Source of the DNA: a virus
Direction: 5' to 3' (one strand)
Length of the DNA stretch: 29,069 nucleotides
IMG/VR virus record: IMGVR_UViG_3300044655_000673
Coordinates: 1 to 29,069 of that record
Shown: positions 8,901 through 15,991 of the stretch, piece after piece
How the letters are laid out: every line of letters begins with the position of its first letter
Position numbering within the stretch: position 1 is the first letter of the stretch
Program-made: the position numbers and the translations under genes
The notes under the pieces: generated by a model
The model's input: the letters and a program-made list of their open reading frames with translations, nothing else
Told to the model about the DNA's origin: nothing
Database searches by the model: none

Positions 8901-10401
8901 GCATTTACTAGAGAGAAACAGACAAAGACCTGCTCAAATTGACTACACTCAACCGGAATACACAGGATCAGTTACATCTTTAGCAAGAGACTATCAAACA
9001 GGGTCTATAGAGGTTTTCACAGGCGGTGCTGGAGGATCTGTTAACGTCTTAACCAACATATCACAATCATGGACTTCGTCTATCTTGACTAAGGCCGGAT
9101 TAGTAACTGGAGTAGAGTCTTCACAATACGAATTCTTCAATGGTGAGTATTCTGGATCAAACATTCCCTGTCATTTATCCTATTCTTTAAATACAACTCC
9201 GTTACTAAATAACGTATCTGCAAATAGGACATCAACATTTTATGAAGATGTAGATTACGGAAGCAACGCATTTAACCCAGTTAACTTAATATACATACAG
9301 TCTGGATCTGCCTCATTAGCAGCAGTTCAAGATTCAAACTATGCAATAACTAGTTCTTGGTCTCAACTAAGATATGAAGGATCTGCTAACGTAGGTAATT
9401 ACAACACCACAATTAACTTTGCATCTCAATCACAAGCACCCGGTTACCCGATCGATAAATTTACCAACTACTTTGCAAGATTCTCTTATGATGCCTCTTC
9501 CGACCCTGAATACCCAGGAGGAGGAGTATTTAAATTAGTTGAGTTAATTAATATTGATGGAACTAGAATCCCGCTAATAGGAGATAATAAATACTTATCT
9601 TTTGTATCAGAGATTTTTAAAGCAGGTAAGACGGTAACAGCTTACGGAAGAAACGTCAGCGTAATTAAAACTATAACAGACTTAACAGTAGTAGAAGGTG
9701 GTGGATACTACCAAACCATGTTACTAAGATCTGGAAGTTCACCTATAGGTCTTAACATAGGATGGAGTAGTGGTACAAGCACCGGAGCTACCGGAAACTT
9801 TGTTAGTTCGAATATCACGATCTTAACGGATAGTGCTAGTATTGGAAATACAGGTTTTATATACACTCTTCAAAATAGCAGCTCTGCAACATACGGTACT
9901 ATGGTTTATATGTACCCACAATCCGGAATTCAAGTCTATAACAAAGCTACCGATAGTTATGCAATAGAAGGAGGAGCAGGTAACAGCTGGAACGTAGCTT
10001 ATAAAGATACACTGTTTCCGCTGAAATATGGAGATTTTATACGTTTTGGAAATACAGGATCTTACTCTTTTGCTAACACAGGCTCACTAGACGATACTTT
10101 CACCGGAGCCGGTCTTTATTATATTAGTAGAATAGTAACAGGTTCTGATATTGCTAATTCTGGAAGTATTATAATATCACCAGCTCTTCAAGGAGAATCT
10201 ACTAATTTAGTAGTACCTTCTGCAATAAATAATCAAAACTATAGGCTAATTAGAAGAGTTGAAAGTGAAACTTGGGTAACAACTAAGATCTACGCTGACA
10301 TGAATGTTGATCCAGCAGTCGGAGGTTTACTAATACCAAACGATTTTAACCCAGCATACGATCCAATCGTTGTTGCTCGTCAAGCAGGAATAGAACTTTA
10401 A
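5923..10401 (+). CDS. Giant tail/baseplate structural protein (tail-protein-I-like segment plus lectin-like domain)
   Basis: 1,492 residues, the largest gene here. Residues about 1-120 look like a beta-rich anchoring domain. About 410-570 is helical and ends in 'YLLKKKGTVAGLQLLIDCFG' then 'VPDTILRINEFGG', a segment that resembles P2 gpI/tail-protein-I-type proteins and recurs in marine T4-like phages. About 600-810 resembles a concanavalin/LamG-like sandwich ('AVEFRFKTDSLPTNTATIAS', 'GGWWSVMVNK', 'GSLQEWRYYATQ'). A conserved helical element follows near 940-1000 ('FKMIKDFVPARASVATGAIV'), then a long Ser/Gly/Thr-rich beta region. In position it replaces T4 gp7/gp8. I infer a baseplate wedge or fibre-bearing protein with a possible carbohydrate-binding domain; no catalytic residues are evident. 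Confidence 0.65.
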   Translation: MSTPSVLPIIPLNTQGQELTPVDEVSVSSISVTSKYNVDTDYIKAYLYDINDNLIGGLTTNYSITSGKISGSTSTQINLDPAQDLASNNYTQGTYKVNYNFLSSLISGAPSFNITETSSDRTELRVSNSSLSSSELQAVATTLTNFLNSTETFQGFDLDFGNDIILLVTNVGFDGTAILIKLYQPLPTNLGLRSSFFFVEKKSEPVAFILEYPQEELEAPEQIFLKGPNLNIQLQQESNTSTGFQTLDSIYSSSDIDLTNQLNSILVERRAELNTDYSDFINFIFFSSAEQRLINFYDKASLIENYNNQIASLNTIANTTEASSSKAIYQTKINDLITNFDGYDYYLYFDSSSQSWPKSNSTPPYTLYSTGSTEVLTWYSELLDSGSLYDERNPNYIYNIYPQYITEDIDNDQFKLFNEMVAQMFDQIWLYTQAIENRQDGDNRLSEGISIDLAADALRSYGITLYESNLSNNDLYTTYLGINPAGGTLPPTGSELITNYVTASAETTPFNDAQKLVYKRLYHNLPYLLKKKGTVAGLQLLIDCFGVPDTILRINEFGGKDKNPRTWDQWQNSFDYSFYATGSTFVSSSWALNTLWNSLDDVPQAVEFRFKTDSLPTNTATIASQSLWTTDTGVGTGVGVALRYNGSGYTSGSYSGSVVNPYQKYGYLDFYPNIADSSTTCSVYLPFFDGGWWSVMVNKDNGGSSTTFQLIAKNNIYTGADSNILGFQASASVVGNDGDWNSTQQSYLATSSLAGPAFTGSLQEWRYYATQSTQDTFDAYVMNPASIEQSQYLAFRATLGGELYTGSSSVHPKVSGVQAATSSFASTSNFYYKGTPLFVPNNEVVFYDQVLGGIKNIVSNKVKLGESTVYGKVLSGLASLQQNYPASQSYTSDVNYMEVGFSPANEINEDINSQFGYINIGEYIGDPRFISQSSYTYPELNTLSFDYFKKYGSSYDLQDYFRLIKYFDNSLFKMIKDFVPARASVATGAIVKQHLLERNRQRPAQIDYTQPEYTGSVTSLARDYQTGSIEVFTGGAGGSVNVLTNISQSWTSSILTKAGLVTGVESSQYEFFNGEYSGSNIPCHLSYSLNTTPLLNNVSANRTSTFYEDVDYGSNAFNPVNLIYIQSGSASLAAVQDSNYAITSSWSQLRYEGSANVGNYNTTINFASQSQAPGYPIDKFTNYFARFSYDASSDPEYPGGGVFKLVELINIDGTRIPLIGDNKYLSFVSEIFKAGKTVTAYGRNVSVIKTITDLTVVEGGGYYQTMLLRSGSSPIGLNIGWSSGTSTGATGNFVSSNITILTDSASIGNTGFIYTLQNSSSATYGTMVYMYPQSGIQVYNKATDSYAIEGGAGNSWNVAYKDTLFPLKYGDFIRFGNTGSYSFANTGSLDDTFTGAGLYYISRIVTGSDIANSGSIIISPALQGESTNLVVPSAINNQNYRLIRRVESETWVTTKIYADMNVDPAVGGLLIPNDFNPAYDPIVVARQAGIEL

Positions 10402-10408
10402 AATTACA

Positions 10409-10417
10409 TATTTATAA
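10409..10417 (+). promoter_or_regulatory. Late-type promoter motif TATTTATAA (site A3)
   Basis: ATATTTATAA in the 22-base gap before the gene at 10424, ending 6 bases before the ATG. T4-like spacing puts transcription start at about 10422, a leader of about 2 bases. No -35-like box upstream. Confidence 0.48.
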
Positions 10418-10423
10418 TAAATC

Positions 10424-11080
10424 ATGGGATACTTAAATAATACCGCAGTCACAGTTGATGCAATCCTAACCGCGAAAGGGAGAGAATTACTTGCCCGCGG
10501 TGACGGTTCTTTTAGAATTACACAATTTGCATTGTCAGACGACGAAATCGATTACACTCTGTACAATCCAAACCAACCATCAGGTTCAGCTTTCTACGGG
10601 GAAGCTATTGAAAATATGCCACTACTAGAAGCATTTCCTGATGAAACTCAAATTATGAAGTATAAGCTCGTAACTCTTCCTAGAGGTACAGCTAGAATGC
10701 CAGTATTGGATATTGGATACTCTTCAATCACTATTAAGCAGGGTGCAAGTTTAGCAATCACTCCTCAGACTTTGAATTACCTTTCTCAAACAGCTTTGTT
10801 TGAATCATCTGGGTATACATTTACAATTTCTGACGTTAGATTATTTAACAGCTTTACAGGTATCGGTATCAACACTCCTGATGTTCAAGCATTGAATCAA
10901 TCAACAACGATTGGAACTAACGTATCTAAAACAGTAGTAGGAACTACTCTAAACCTAAGCGCAACAACAGTAAATACACTATTTGGACCTAACACCGCTC
11001 TTACTGCAACCCTACAAGTAATAGGACGAGATTCAGGAGCAAGACTTCAAATCCCAGTAACCGTTACTAAAAATAACTAA
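10424..11080 (+). CDS. Conserved virion structural protein
   Basis: 218 residues. The N-terminal 100 residues contain 'TVDAILTAKGRELLARGDGS' and 'FRITQFALSDDEIDYTLYNP', a pattern I recall from uncharacterised structural proteins of marine and lake T4-like phages; the C-terminal half is a Thr/Ala/Gly-rich beta domain. The DDEIDY acidic stretch could bind metal but no enzyme motif is present. It heads a run of three beta-rich genes (10424-13067) after a late-type motif, so it is likely a tail or fibre component made late. It is not clearly homologous to the two genes that follow. Confidence 0.6.
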   Translation: MGYLNNTAVTVDAILTAKGRELLARGDGSFRITQFALSDDEIDYTLYNPNQPSGSAFYGEAIENMPLLEAFPDETQIMKYKLVTLPRGTARMPVLDIGYSSITIKQGASLAITPQTLNYLSQTALFESSGYTFTISDVRLFNSFTGIGINTPDVQALNQSTTIGTNVSKTVVGTTLNLSATTVNTLFGPNTALTATLQVIGRDSGARLQIPVTVTKNN

Positions 11081-11088
11081 TAAGCAAA

Positions 11089-12087
11089 ATGTCATTTAAA
11101 AGATTAGATCCCGAAGATTTTTTAGTAAGTGTTGATTCAATCACCGCTACCGCATGGTCAACCAATAGCCCGACCTTAACTACATTTTTTACTTCCTCAG
11201 TAACCTCATCAAACGATAGCTACTACAAAAACATTTACCAAACAGCCTCTACATTAAGTAATGCTGCAGTACAGTTTGCAATTACCTACGGAAACCAGAA
11301 CGGCTCAGGAAGTGCTAACTTCAACGACCTAGTACCCGGTGTATCTCCAACAAGAACAATTTACGGACAGTACCGTAATTTAATTTACGGAAGTGAAAAT
11401 GCAGCGTTTATCTTTACAACCGTAACAGCTTCCGATTTCTGGGCTATCTCTGTTGATAGGGCTAGATACAAAGAACACCTACTAAAAGGTACCTTTAACA
11501 TACAAGTTAAAAACGGAAGTAGTACAATCAACTTAACAGATAATTCTGGAATGGTATCAACCGATACTTACTTAGATTGCGGTAGAGTTTACCAGATTAT
11601 TTCCGGTTCAAACGGAGTTGCTAACACAAGTGTAAACGCTAACGGATACTCTTTATCTTCAGGATCCTATGGTTTATTCCTACCAGATATTGCAACTATT
11701 ATTCTTAACCCCCTAGCTTTATCACAATCTATTAATTTAGAACCTTCTAGATCTTCTGATTCAGACGGACTAAACATCGGTAGATTATTTACAGCCATTT
11801 CAGGAGCTGCTTCTTTCCAAGTTAACAGCGAAGAAACAGTAACTTCTGACTTCGTATTTGTTAGAGCTAGAAACAGCGAATTTAACTACTCGGAAAATCC
11901 TTCATTTATTTCAGGATCAACAGGAGATGTTATCTTTAGTAATTTTATTAATTCACCACAAACCTATATGACAACTGTGGGATTTTATAACGATTCTAGT
12001 GAACTACTTGCTGTAGCAAAATTGTCTAAACCCCTAACTAAAGACTTTACAAAAGAAGCCTTACTTAGAGTTAAGCTTGATTTCTAA
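11089..12087 (+). CDS. Virion structural protein, paralogue 1
   Basis: 332 residues, 8 bases after the previous gene; AGCAAA precedes the ATG and there is no Shine-Dalgarno. Ser/Thr/Asn-rich and beta-predicted throughout. The last 75 residues share a pattern with the next gene: 'EFNYSENPSFISGSTGD', then 'YMTTVGFYNDSSELLAVAKL' followed by SKPL. This common C-terminal module and similar lengths (332 and 324) indicate an old duplication. The N-terminus 'MSFKRLDPEDFLVSVDSITA' recurs, as far as I recall, in uncultivated T4-like phages next to the previous gene. Function unknown; probably part of the tail or its fibres. Confidence 0.62.
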   Translation: MSFKRLDPEDFLVSVDSITATAWSTNSPTLTTFFTSSVTSSNDSYYKNIYQTASTLSNAAVQFAITYGNQNGSGSANFNDLVPGVSPTRTIYGQYRNLIYGSENAAFIFTTVTASDFWAISVDRARYKEHLLKGTFNIQVKNGSSTINLTDNSGMVSTDTYLDCGRVYQIISGSNGVANTSVNANGYSLSSGSYGLFLPDIATIILNPLALSQSINLEPSRSSDSDGLNIGRLFTAISGAASFQVNSEETVTSDFVFVRARNSEFNYSENPSFISGSTGDVIFSNFINSPQTYMTTVGFYNDSSELLAVAKLSKPLTKDFTKEALLRVKLDF

Positions 12088-12092
12088 AATGA

Positions 12093-13067
12093 ATGACTGC
12101 GTTCAAACAACTACTAGCATCCGACATAATAGTCACTCCATTTGAAGTGAACAAAGCCTTCCGGTTTACCGGAGCGGCTGAACTTACCGGATCTACTGTT
12201 GGCATTGATAGATTCTTAGGACAAAACATACAAGGTCTATTTAGCTTAAATGAAGCTACTACAGGTCAAATCACTACCGAGTATAAAAGGTTAATCTATA
12301 ACTCTGCTAAAGAATTATACTACTCTAACTACCTAAGCTCAAGCTACGGAGACCCTGTATCGGTTCCATTTACAATACCCGGTTCAGATCCAAGCGGCAA
12401 CGCTTTGGTGGGGCCAACAAGCTCTGCGGGCAGGTACGAAAATTACTTAGAAACTACTTTAGCATTTGAAAGATACTTCCCAACATCTTCTAGTGCTATT
12501 ATTGGAGTAATTTCAATTCCTTCTAAGCTATACGGAGATACAATGCAACCAGGCTCTTTTATTATAACTGCTGAATCTGGAAGTATCACAGATGACGGGA
12601 ACGGCAATTTATATTTTTCTTTAGATGGAGAGTACTGCGGTAATATCGTTTACCAACACGGTTTAGCGATACTAACTAAAGATAATGAATCTAGCGGACC
12701 TTACTACGGAAGTGCAGTTTACGGAACAGATGTTTATGGAGCAAGTGCTAACCCATTTATACAGAACATAATCCTATCTCCTAATGTAACCTGTTCATTT
12801 AGCAGTTCATTTACATTATTTGAAACACAGTATAAATGTACATTCACTCCTTCAGAATTTAACTTTTCACTAAACCCTTCGTTAATCTCAGGATCAACAG
12901 ACGGAACGGTTTATGATTTTGCAACAGAACCCTACTTTAATCCTTATGTTACTACTGTAGGATTGTATAATGAAAATCAAGACTTGATTGCAGTGGGTAA
13001 ATTAGCTAAAGCATTACCGAGCAATAATACAACAGACACAACAATACTAATCAACATCGATAGATAA
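12093..13067 (+). CDS. Virion structural protein, paralogue 2
   Basis: 324 residues. I chose the ATG at 12093 over the one at 12089 because only the former is in the long frame. The C-terminal module matches the preceding gene ('EFNFSLNPSLISGSTDG', 'YVTTVGLYNENQDLIAVGKL', then AKAL). The N-terminal part is different ('FKQLLASDIIVTPFEVNKAF', 'TGSTVGIDRFLGQNIQGL') and includes a tandem-like 'YYGSAVYGTDVYGASANP' stretch near residue 210. A shared C-terminal domain with divergent N-terminal parts would suit two proteins that occupy equivalent positions, or form a heteromer, in the tail. No enzymatic motif. Confidence 0.62.
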   Translation: MTAFKQLLASDIIVTPFEVNKAFRFTGAAELTGSTVGIDRFLGQNIQGLFSLNEATTGQITTEYKRLIYNSAKELYYSNYLSSSYGDPVSVPFTIPGSDPSGNALVGPTSSAGRYENYLETTLAFERYFPTSSSAIIGVISIPSKLYGDTMQPGSFIITAESGSITDDGNGNLYFSLDGEYCGNIVYQHGLAILTKDNESSGPYYGSAVYGTDVYGASANPFIQNIILSPNVTCSFSSSFTLFETQYKCTFTPSEFNFSLNPSLISGSTDGTVYDFATEPYFNPYVTTVGLYNENQDLIAVGKLAKALPSNNTTDTTILINIDR

Positions 13068-13072
13068 AATTT

Positions 13073-13522
13073 ATGCCTAATTGGTTTTACGAAAATAAAG
13101 AAGTTACAGAAGAATATCAATTTGAAGACAAAGCAGTCGGATTTGTATATATGATAACAAATATTGAGACTGGTAAGTTTTACATTGGTAGAAAAGTGTT
13201 TACTAACACCTTAACTAAAAAACTCACAAAGAAAGAAATTTCTGAACAATCCGGCCCTGGAAGGAAGCCTACTAAAAAGAAAGTGAGTAAGGAATCTAAT
13301 TGGAGAGAGTATTGGGGTTCATGTAGACCACTACTTGCAGAAGTTAAGGAGGTTGGTGAAGATAAATTTAAAAGGGAGATTTTAAAGTTGTGTTTTACAA
13401 AAAAACAACTAACTTATTATGAAATCGCTTACCAGTGTAAATACGATGTACTTGAAACAAATTCATACAACGACAACATTATGTCCAGAATTTTCCGAAA
13501 AGACTTGCACCTACCCGATTAA
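13073..13522 (+). CDS. GIY-YIG nuclease-like phage protein
   Basis: 149 residues. 'FVYMITN' (24-30) and 'KFYIGRK' (35-41) form a variant GIY-YIG core, with a probable catalytic glutamate at E117 in 'YYEIAY' and a basic middle (residues 46-75). The insert and 'W..Y.GSC' segment (77-84) match a GIY-YIG-like family that is widespread in large myoviruses and is usually not a free-standing homing endonuclease. It may act in DNA processing or recombination or on host DNA; the substrate is unknown. It is 5 bases downstream of a structural gene and just upstream of the primase, so it may be transcribed with the tail genes. The first motif tyrosine is kept (VYM), supporting activity. Confidence 0.7.
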   Translation: MPNWFYENKEVTEEYQFEDKAVGFVYMITNIETGKFYIGRKVFTNTLTKKLTKKEISEQSGPGRKPTKKKVSKESNWREYWGSCRPLLAEVKEVGEDKFKREILKLCFTKKQLTYYEIAYQCKYDVLETNSYNDNIMSRIFRKDLHLPD

Positions 13523-13535
13523 GTTCGTATATTCG
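13505..13535 (+). promoter_or_regulatory. Bacteroidota-type promoter, TTG-N20-TATATTCG (site B1)
   Basis: TTG at 13505-13507, a 20-base spacer, then TATATTCG at 13528-13535, 4 bases before the primase ATG. TATATTCG matches the Bacteroidota -7 consensus TAnnTTTG at all but one fixed position, and the spacer suits the known -33 TTG. Transcription would begin on or beside the ATG. The -33 part lies inside the 3' end of the preceding gene. Confidence 0.5.
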
Positions 13536-13539
13536 GTTA

Positions 13540-14466
13540 ATGGTCAATCACCTATTAGTTAACCTGGTAAATAGTGTAATCGGAACTGGAAAGCCAACCT
13601 CTGGAGATAACTTCTCCTATACTTGTCCTTTCTGTAATCACTATAAGCCAAAACTGGAAATTAACCTAAAAGAAAACGAAGAGGGTATTCACCACTGGCA
13701 TTGTTGGGTTTGCAATAAGAAAGGAAAGAAGTTAGTAAGCCTCTTCAAAGCTGTTTCAGCTCCTGATCATAAAGTTCAGGAACTTAAAAACTACGTCAAA
13801 ATTTCCTATCAGGAAGAGCATGGAGTTAAAATTGAAGCTCTAGCTTTGCCTAAAGAATACAAACCCCTGTTTGAAGCAAGTACTTCAGAAGTTACAGTAC
13901 GTCAGGCATTACGTTATTTGAAAGAGAGAGGGATCAACTCAACAGATATTAAGAGATACAGTCTAGGATACTGTGAATCGGGTCGATACAAGGATATGAT
14001 TATCATTCCGAGTTATGACGAGAACGGAAGCTTAAACTACTTTGTAGGACGTAATTTTGGTCCTGGAGATATAAAATACAAGAATCCTCAAGCATCAAAA
14101 AACATTATTGGATTTGACCTACTAATCAATTGGGACAGTCCAATCGTGTTATGTGAAGGTACCTTTGATGCAATGGCAATCAAGCGTAATGCTATTCCAC
14201 TACTCGGTAAGATACTACCAGAGAAGCTTATGAAGAAGATCGTATCTTCTAGTGTTAAACAAGTCTTTATTGCTCTAGATAATGACGCATTAAAGCAAGC
14301 ATTAGAGTACTGCCAGACCTTGTTAAACCATGGAAAAGAAGTATTTTTAGTGGACCTTAACCAAAAAGATCCTTCTGAACTCGGCTTTGCAGAGTTTACC
14401 AAGTTATTACATACAAGCACCCCGTTAACCTTTAGAACGTTAATGGAGAAGAAATTTCAATTATGA
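13540..14466 (+). CDS. DNA primase with zinc ribbon and TOPRIM domain (gp61-like)
   Basis: 308 residues, near the size of T4 gp61 (342). An N-terminal zinc ribbon is visible: C29-x2-C32 and C55-x2-C58, with H34 and H54 nearby. A TOPRIM fold follows, with the catalytic glutamate E206 in 'VLCEGTFDAMAIKR' and the DxD pair D247/D249 in 'IALDNDALKQA'; the usual glycine of DGDxAG is absent, as is common in phage primases. It would make RNA primers for lagging-strand synthesis with a replicative helicase that is not in this window. A TAnnTTTG-type promoter rather than the late motif precedes it, fitting early or middle expression. It overlaps the next gene by ATGA. Confidence 0.85.
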   Translation: MVNHLLVNLVNSVIGTGKPTSGDNFSYTCPFCNHYKPKLEINLKENEEGIHHWHCWVCNKKGKKLVSLFKAVSAPDHKVQELKNYVKISYQEEHGVKIEALALPKEYKPLFEASTSEVTVRQALRYLKERGINSTDIKRYSLGYCESGRYKDMIIIPSYDENGSLNYFVGRNFGPGDIKYKNPQASKNIIGFDLLINWDSPIVLCEGTFDAMAIKRNAIPLLGKILPEKLMKKIVSSSVKQVFIALDNDALKQALEYCQTLLNHGKEVFLVDLNQKDPSELGFAEFTKLLHTSTPLTFRTLMEKKFQL

Positions 14467-15257
14467 TAGAAAAAAACAACAACATTAAGAAGGATAAACG
14501 AATAAATCGTATTGTTCAAGCCGACCCGACATCAAGACAGATTACAATCTTAGACTCCCGATACTATCAGAGAAGTGAAGATGTATACTACCCCTCAGTA
14601 ACTTACGTACTTTCTTACTTCCCTAAAGATAGATTCTTTGAAAGCTGGATTAAAGATGTAGGACACAACTCTGATATTATTATGCGTAGAGCTGGAGACG
14701 AAGGCACCCAGGTCCACAACGCTATCGAAGATTATTTGAAAGGTGAAGAGATCGTATGGATCGATGATAATGGAAATACAAAATACAACTTAGAGGTTTG
14801 GAAAATGATTCTTAAATTTGCAGACTTCTGGGAAACTCACAAACCAGAACTAATCGAATCAGAAGTACATTTATTCTCAGATGAATTAAAAATTGCAGGG
14901 ACAGGAGACTTAATCGTTAAAATTGCAGATGAATTATGGTTATTAGATATTAAAACCTCTAATTCACTTCATGATACTTATGACCTGCAGCTTGCCTGCT
15001 ATAGGAAGGCTTGGTCTGAATTATTTGATACTCCGGTACAGCGAACTGGTATTTTATGGTTGAAAGCAGCAACTAGAAGTGCAGATAAAACAGGAAAGAA
15101 AATACAAGGCAAAGGATGGCAGTTAAAAGAAACAGATTCAGATTACGAAGAGAACTTACAGACATTCAAGCACCTCTACGAGATTTTTAAATTTAAGAAC
15201 CCGGACCTCAAACCATACTCAGAGCTACTACCTACATCTATTAAGTTACAGGGGTAA
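14463..15257 (+). CDS. PD-(D/E)XK nuclease, RecB/Cas4-like
   Basis: 264 residues, ATGA overlap with the primase. The fold's motifs are all present: H85 in 'EGTQVHNAIEDYL', D149 in 'AGTGDLIVKI', D162-x-K164 in 'LLDIKTS', and the downstream 'DLQLACYRKAW' (QxxxY). This set is typical of RecB-type and Cas4-type exonucleases. There are no clustered cysteines for an Fe-S cluster, so it is not a canonical Cas4. Coupled translation with a primase points to replication, recombination or host-DNA degradation. Catalytic residues look intact, so it is probably active on DNA ends; direction and cofactor cannot be read from the sequence. Confidence 0.83.
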   Translation: MIEKNNNIKKDKRINRIVQADPTSRQITILDSRYYQRSEDVYYPSVTYVLSYFPKDRFFESWIKDVGHNSDIIMRRAGDEGTQVHNAIEDYLKGEEIVWIDDNGNTKYNLEVWKMILKFADFWETHKPELIESEVHLFSDELKIAGTGDLIVKIADELWLLDIKTSNSLHDTYDLQLACYRKAWSELFDTPVQRTGILWLKAATRSADKTGKKIQGKGWQLKETDSDYEENLQTFKHLYEIFKFKNPDLKPYSELLPTSIKLQG

Positions 15258-15258
15258 C

Positions 15259-15267
15259 TATTTATAA
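15259..15267 (+). promoter_or_regulatory. Late-type promoter motif TATTTATAA (site A4)
   Basis: CTATTTATAA in the 20-base gap after the nuclease gene, 10 bases before the ATG at 15278. T4-like spacing gives transcription start at about 15272 and a leader of about 6 bases. A second partial TATTATAA follows at 15270-15277. Confidence 0.48.
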
Positions 15268-15277
15268 AATATTATAA

Positions 15278-15967
15278 ATGGAACTCGATAACTTTACATA
15301 CGGACTTATAAAAGACCTTCTTCCAGACAATTCCCCAATACATGAAGCGTATAAAGGGAAGAGAACAAACGACGGAGCACCAGGTACTTTTAAAGCTAAA
15401 ATTACTAAAGCTTACGGAGGTGATGTTACTATTGAAAAAGCTAAGAAGTTTAAAGAAAGAGAAAACGCTACTCCACATGACAAACGTCAAGCAAATTGGT
15501 TTATAAATTTTCACTCTAAGAACGAAAATCTAGATCCATCTGATCTTGAGAATACTGGAAAAGCAGCACCGTACGGGTCTGAATATAGCCTAGTAGAAGA
15601 AGCAGTAATGCCTTACATTCAGGAGTTGACCGAATATATGGGACAAAACGGATTAAATATAGAACCACTACCTTCTGTAGAGTTTAAATATGATCCTGAG
15701 AACGCTATACAGCCTTTAGGGCATACAGCATACTATAATCCCAACGATAAGATTATTGTATTATACACAGCAGATAGACATCCTAAAGACATTCTGAGAT
15801 CTTTTGCTCATGAAATGATCCACCACAACCAAAACCTAGAGGGTAGGTTAGGGAACATTACAACAACCAACGTTAATGAAGATGAAGCATTGCAGGAAAT
15901 AGAAAAGGAAGCGTATACAGAAGGAAATATGTATTTTAGAAGTTGGGAAAACAGTAAGAAAAATTAA
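15278..15967 (+). CDS. HEXXH zinc metalloprotease-like protein with conserved N-terminal phage module
   Basis: 229 residues. The C-terminal half has 'LRSFAHEMIHHNQ', an HEXXH site (H178, E179, H182), followed 25-29 residues later by 'EIEKEAY' (E207 or E211 as third ligand), the arrangement of small gluzincins. The N-terminal part (about 35-90) carries 'FKAKITKAYGGDVTIEKAKK' and 'TPHDKRQANWFINFHSKNE', a basic module I recall from other large phages. There is no signal peptide, so it acts in the host cytoplasm or is packaged. A prohead-type protease is unlikely, since the T4 gp21 enzyme is a serine protease. Possible roles are cleavage of a host or virion protein; the target is unknown. A late-type motif precedes it. 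Confidence 0.7.
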   Translation: MELDNFTYGLIKDLLPDNSPIHEAYKGKRTNDGAPGTFKAKITKAYGGDVTIEKAKKFKERENATPHDKRQANWFINFHSKNENLDPSDLENTGKAAPYGSEYSLVEEAVMPYIQELTEYMGQNGLNIEPLPSVEFKYDPENAIQPLGHTAYYNPNDKIIVLYTADRHPKDILRSFAHEMIHHNQNLEGRLGNITTTNVNEDEALQEIEKEAYTEGNMYFRSWENSKKN

Positions 15968-15977
15968 AATAAATTCA

Positions 15978-15985
15978 TATCTTTA
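15978..15985 (+). promoter_or_regulatory. Weak TAnnTTTG-type -7 element, TATCTTTA (site B3)
   Basis: TATCTTTA (then G) in the 24-base gap, 6 bases before the ATG at 15992. It matches TAnnTTTG except for the last base. No TTG is found 19-21 bases upstream, so this site is weaker than those at 13528 and 19456. The equal distance to the ATG is the main support. Confidence 0.3.
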
Positions 15986-15991
15986 GCAAGC

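Noticed and set aside
13073-13522. Free-standing homing endonuclease
   Set aside because: The GIY-YIG core is present, but the protein has the length and internal pattern of a vertically conserved phage family, and no interrupted gene or intron is seen next to it.
14463-15257. Cas4 of a CRISPR system
   Set aside because: No cysteine cluster, no repeats or other cas genes; RecB-type phage nuclease is simpler.
15278-15967. Prohead maturation protease (gp21)
   Set aside because: HEXXH zinc site instead of a serine catalytic centre, and location away from the portal/scaffold genes.
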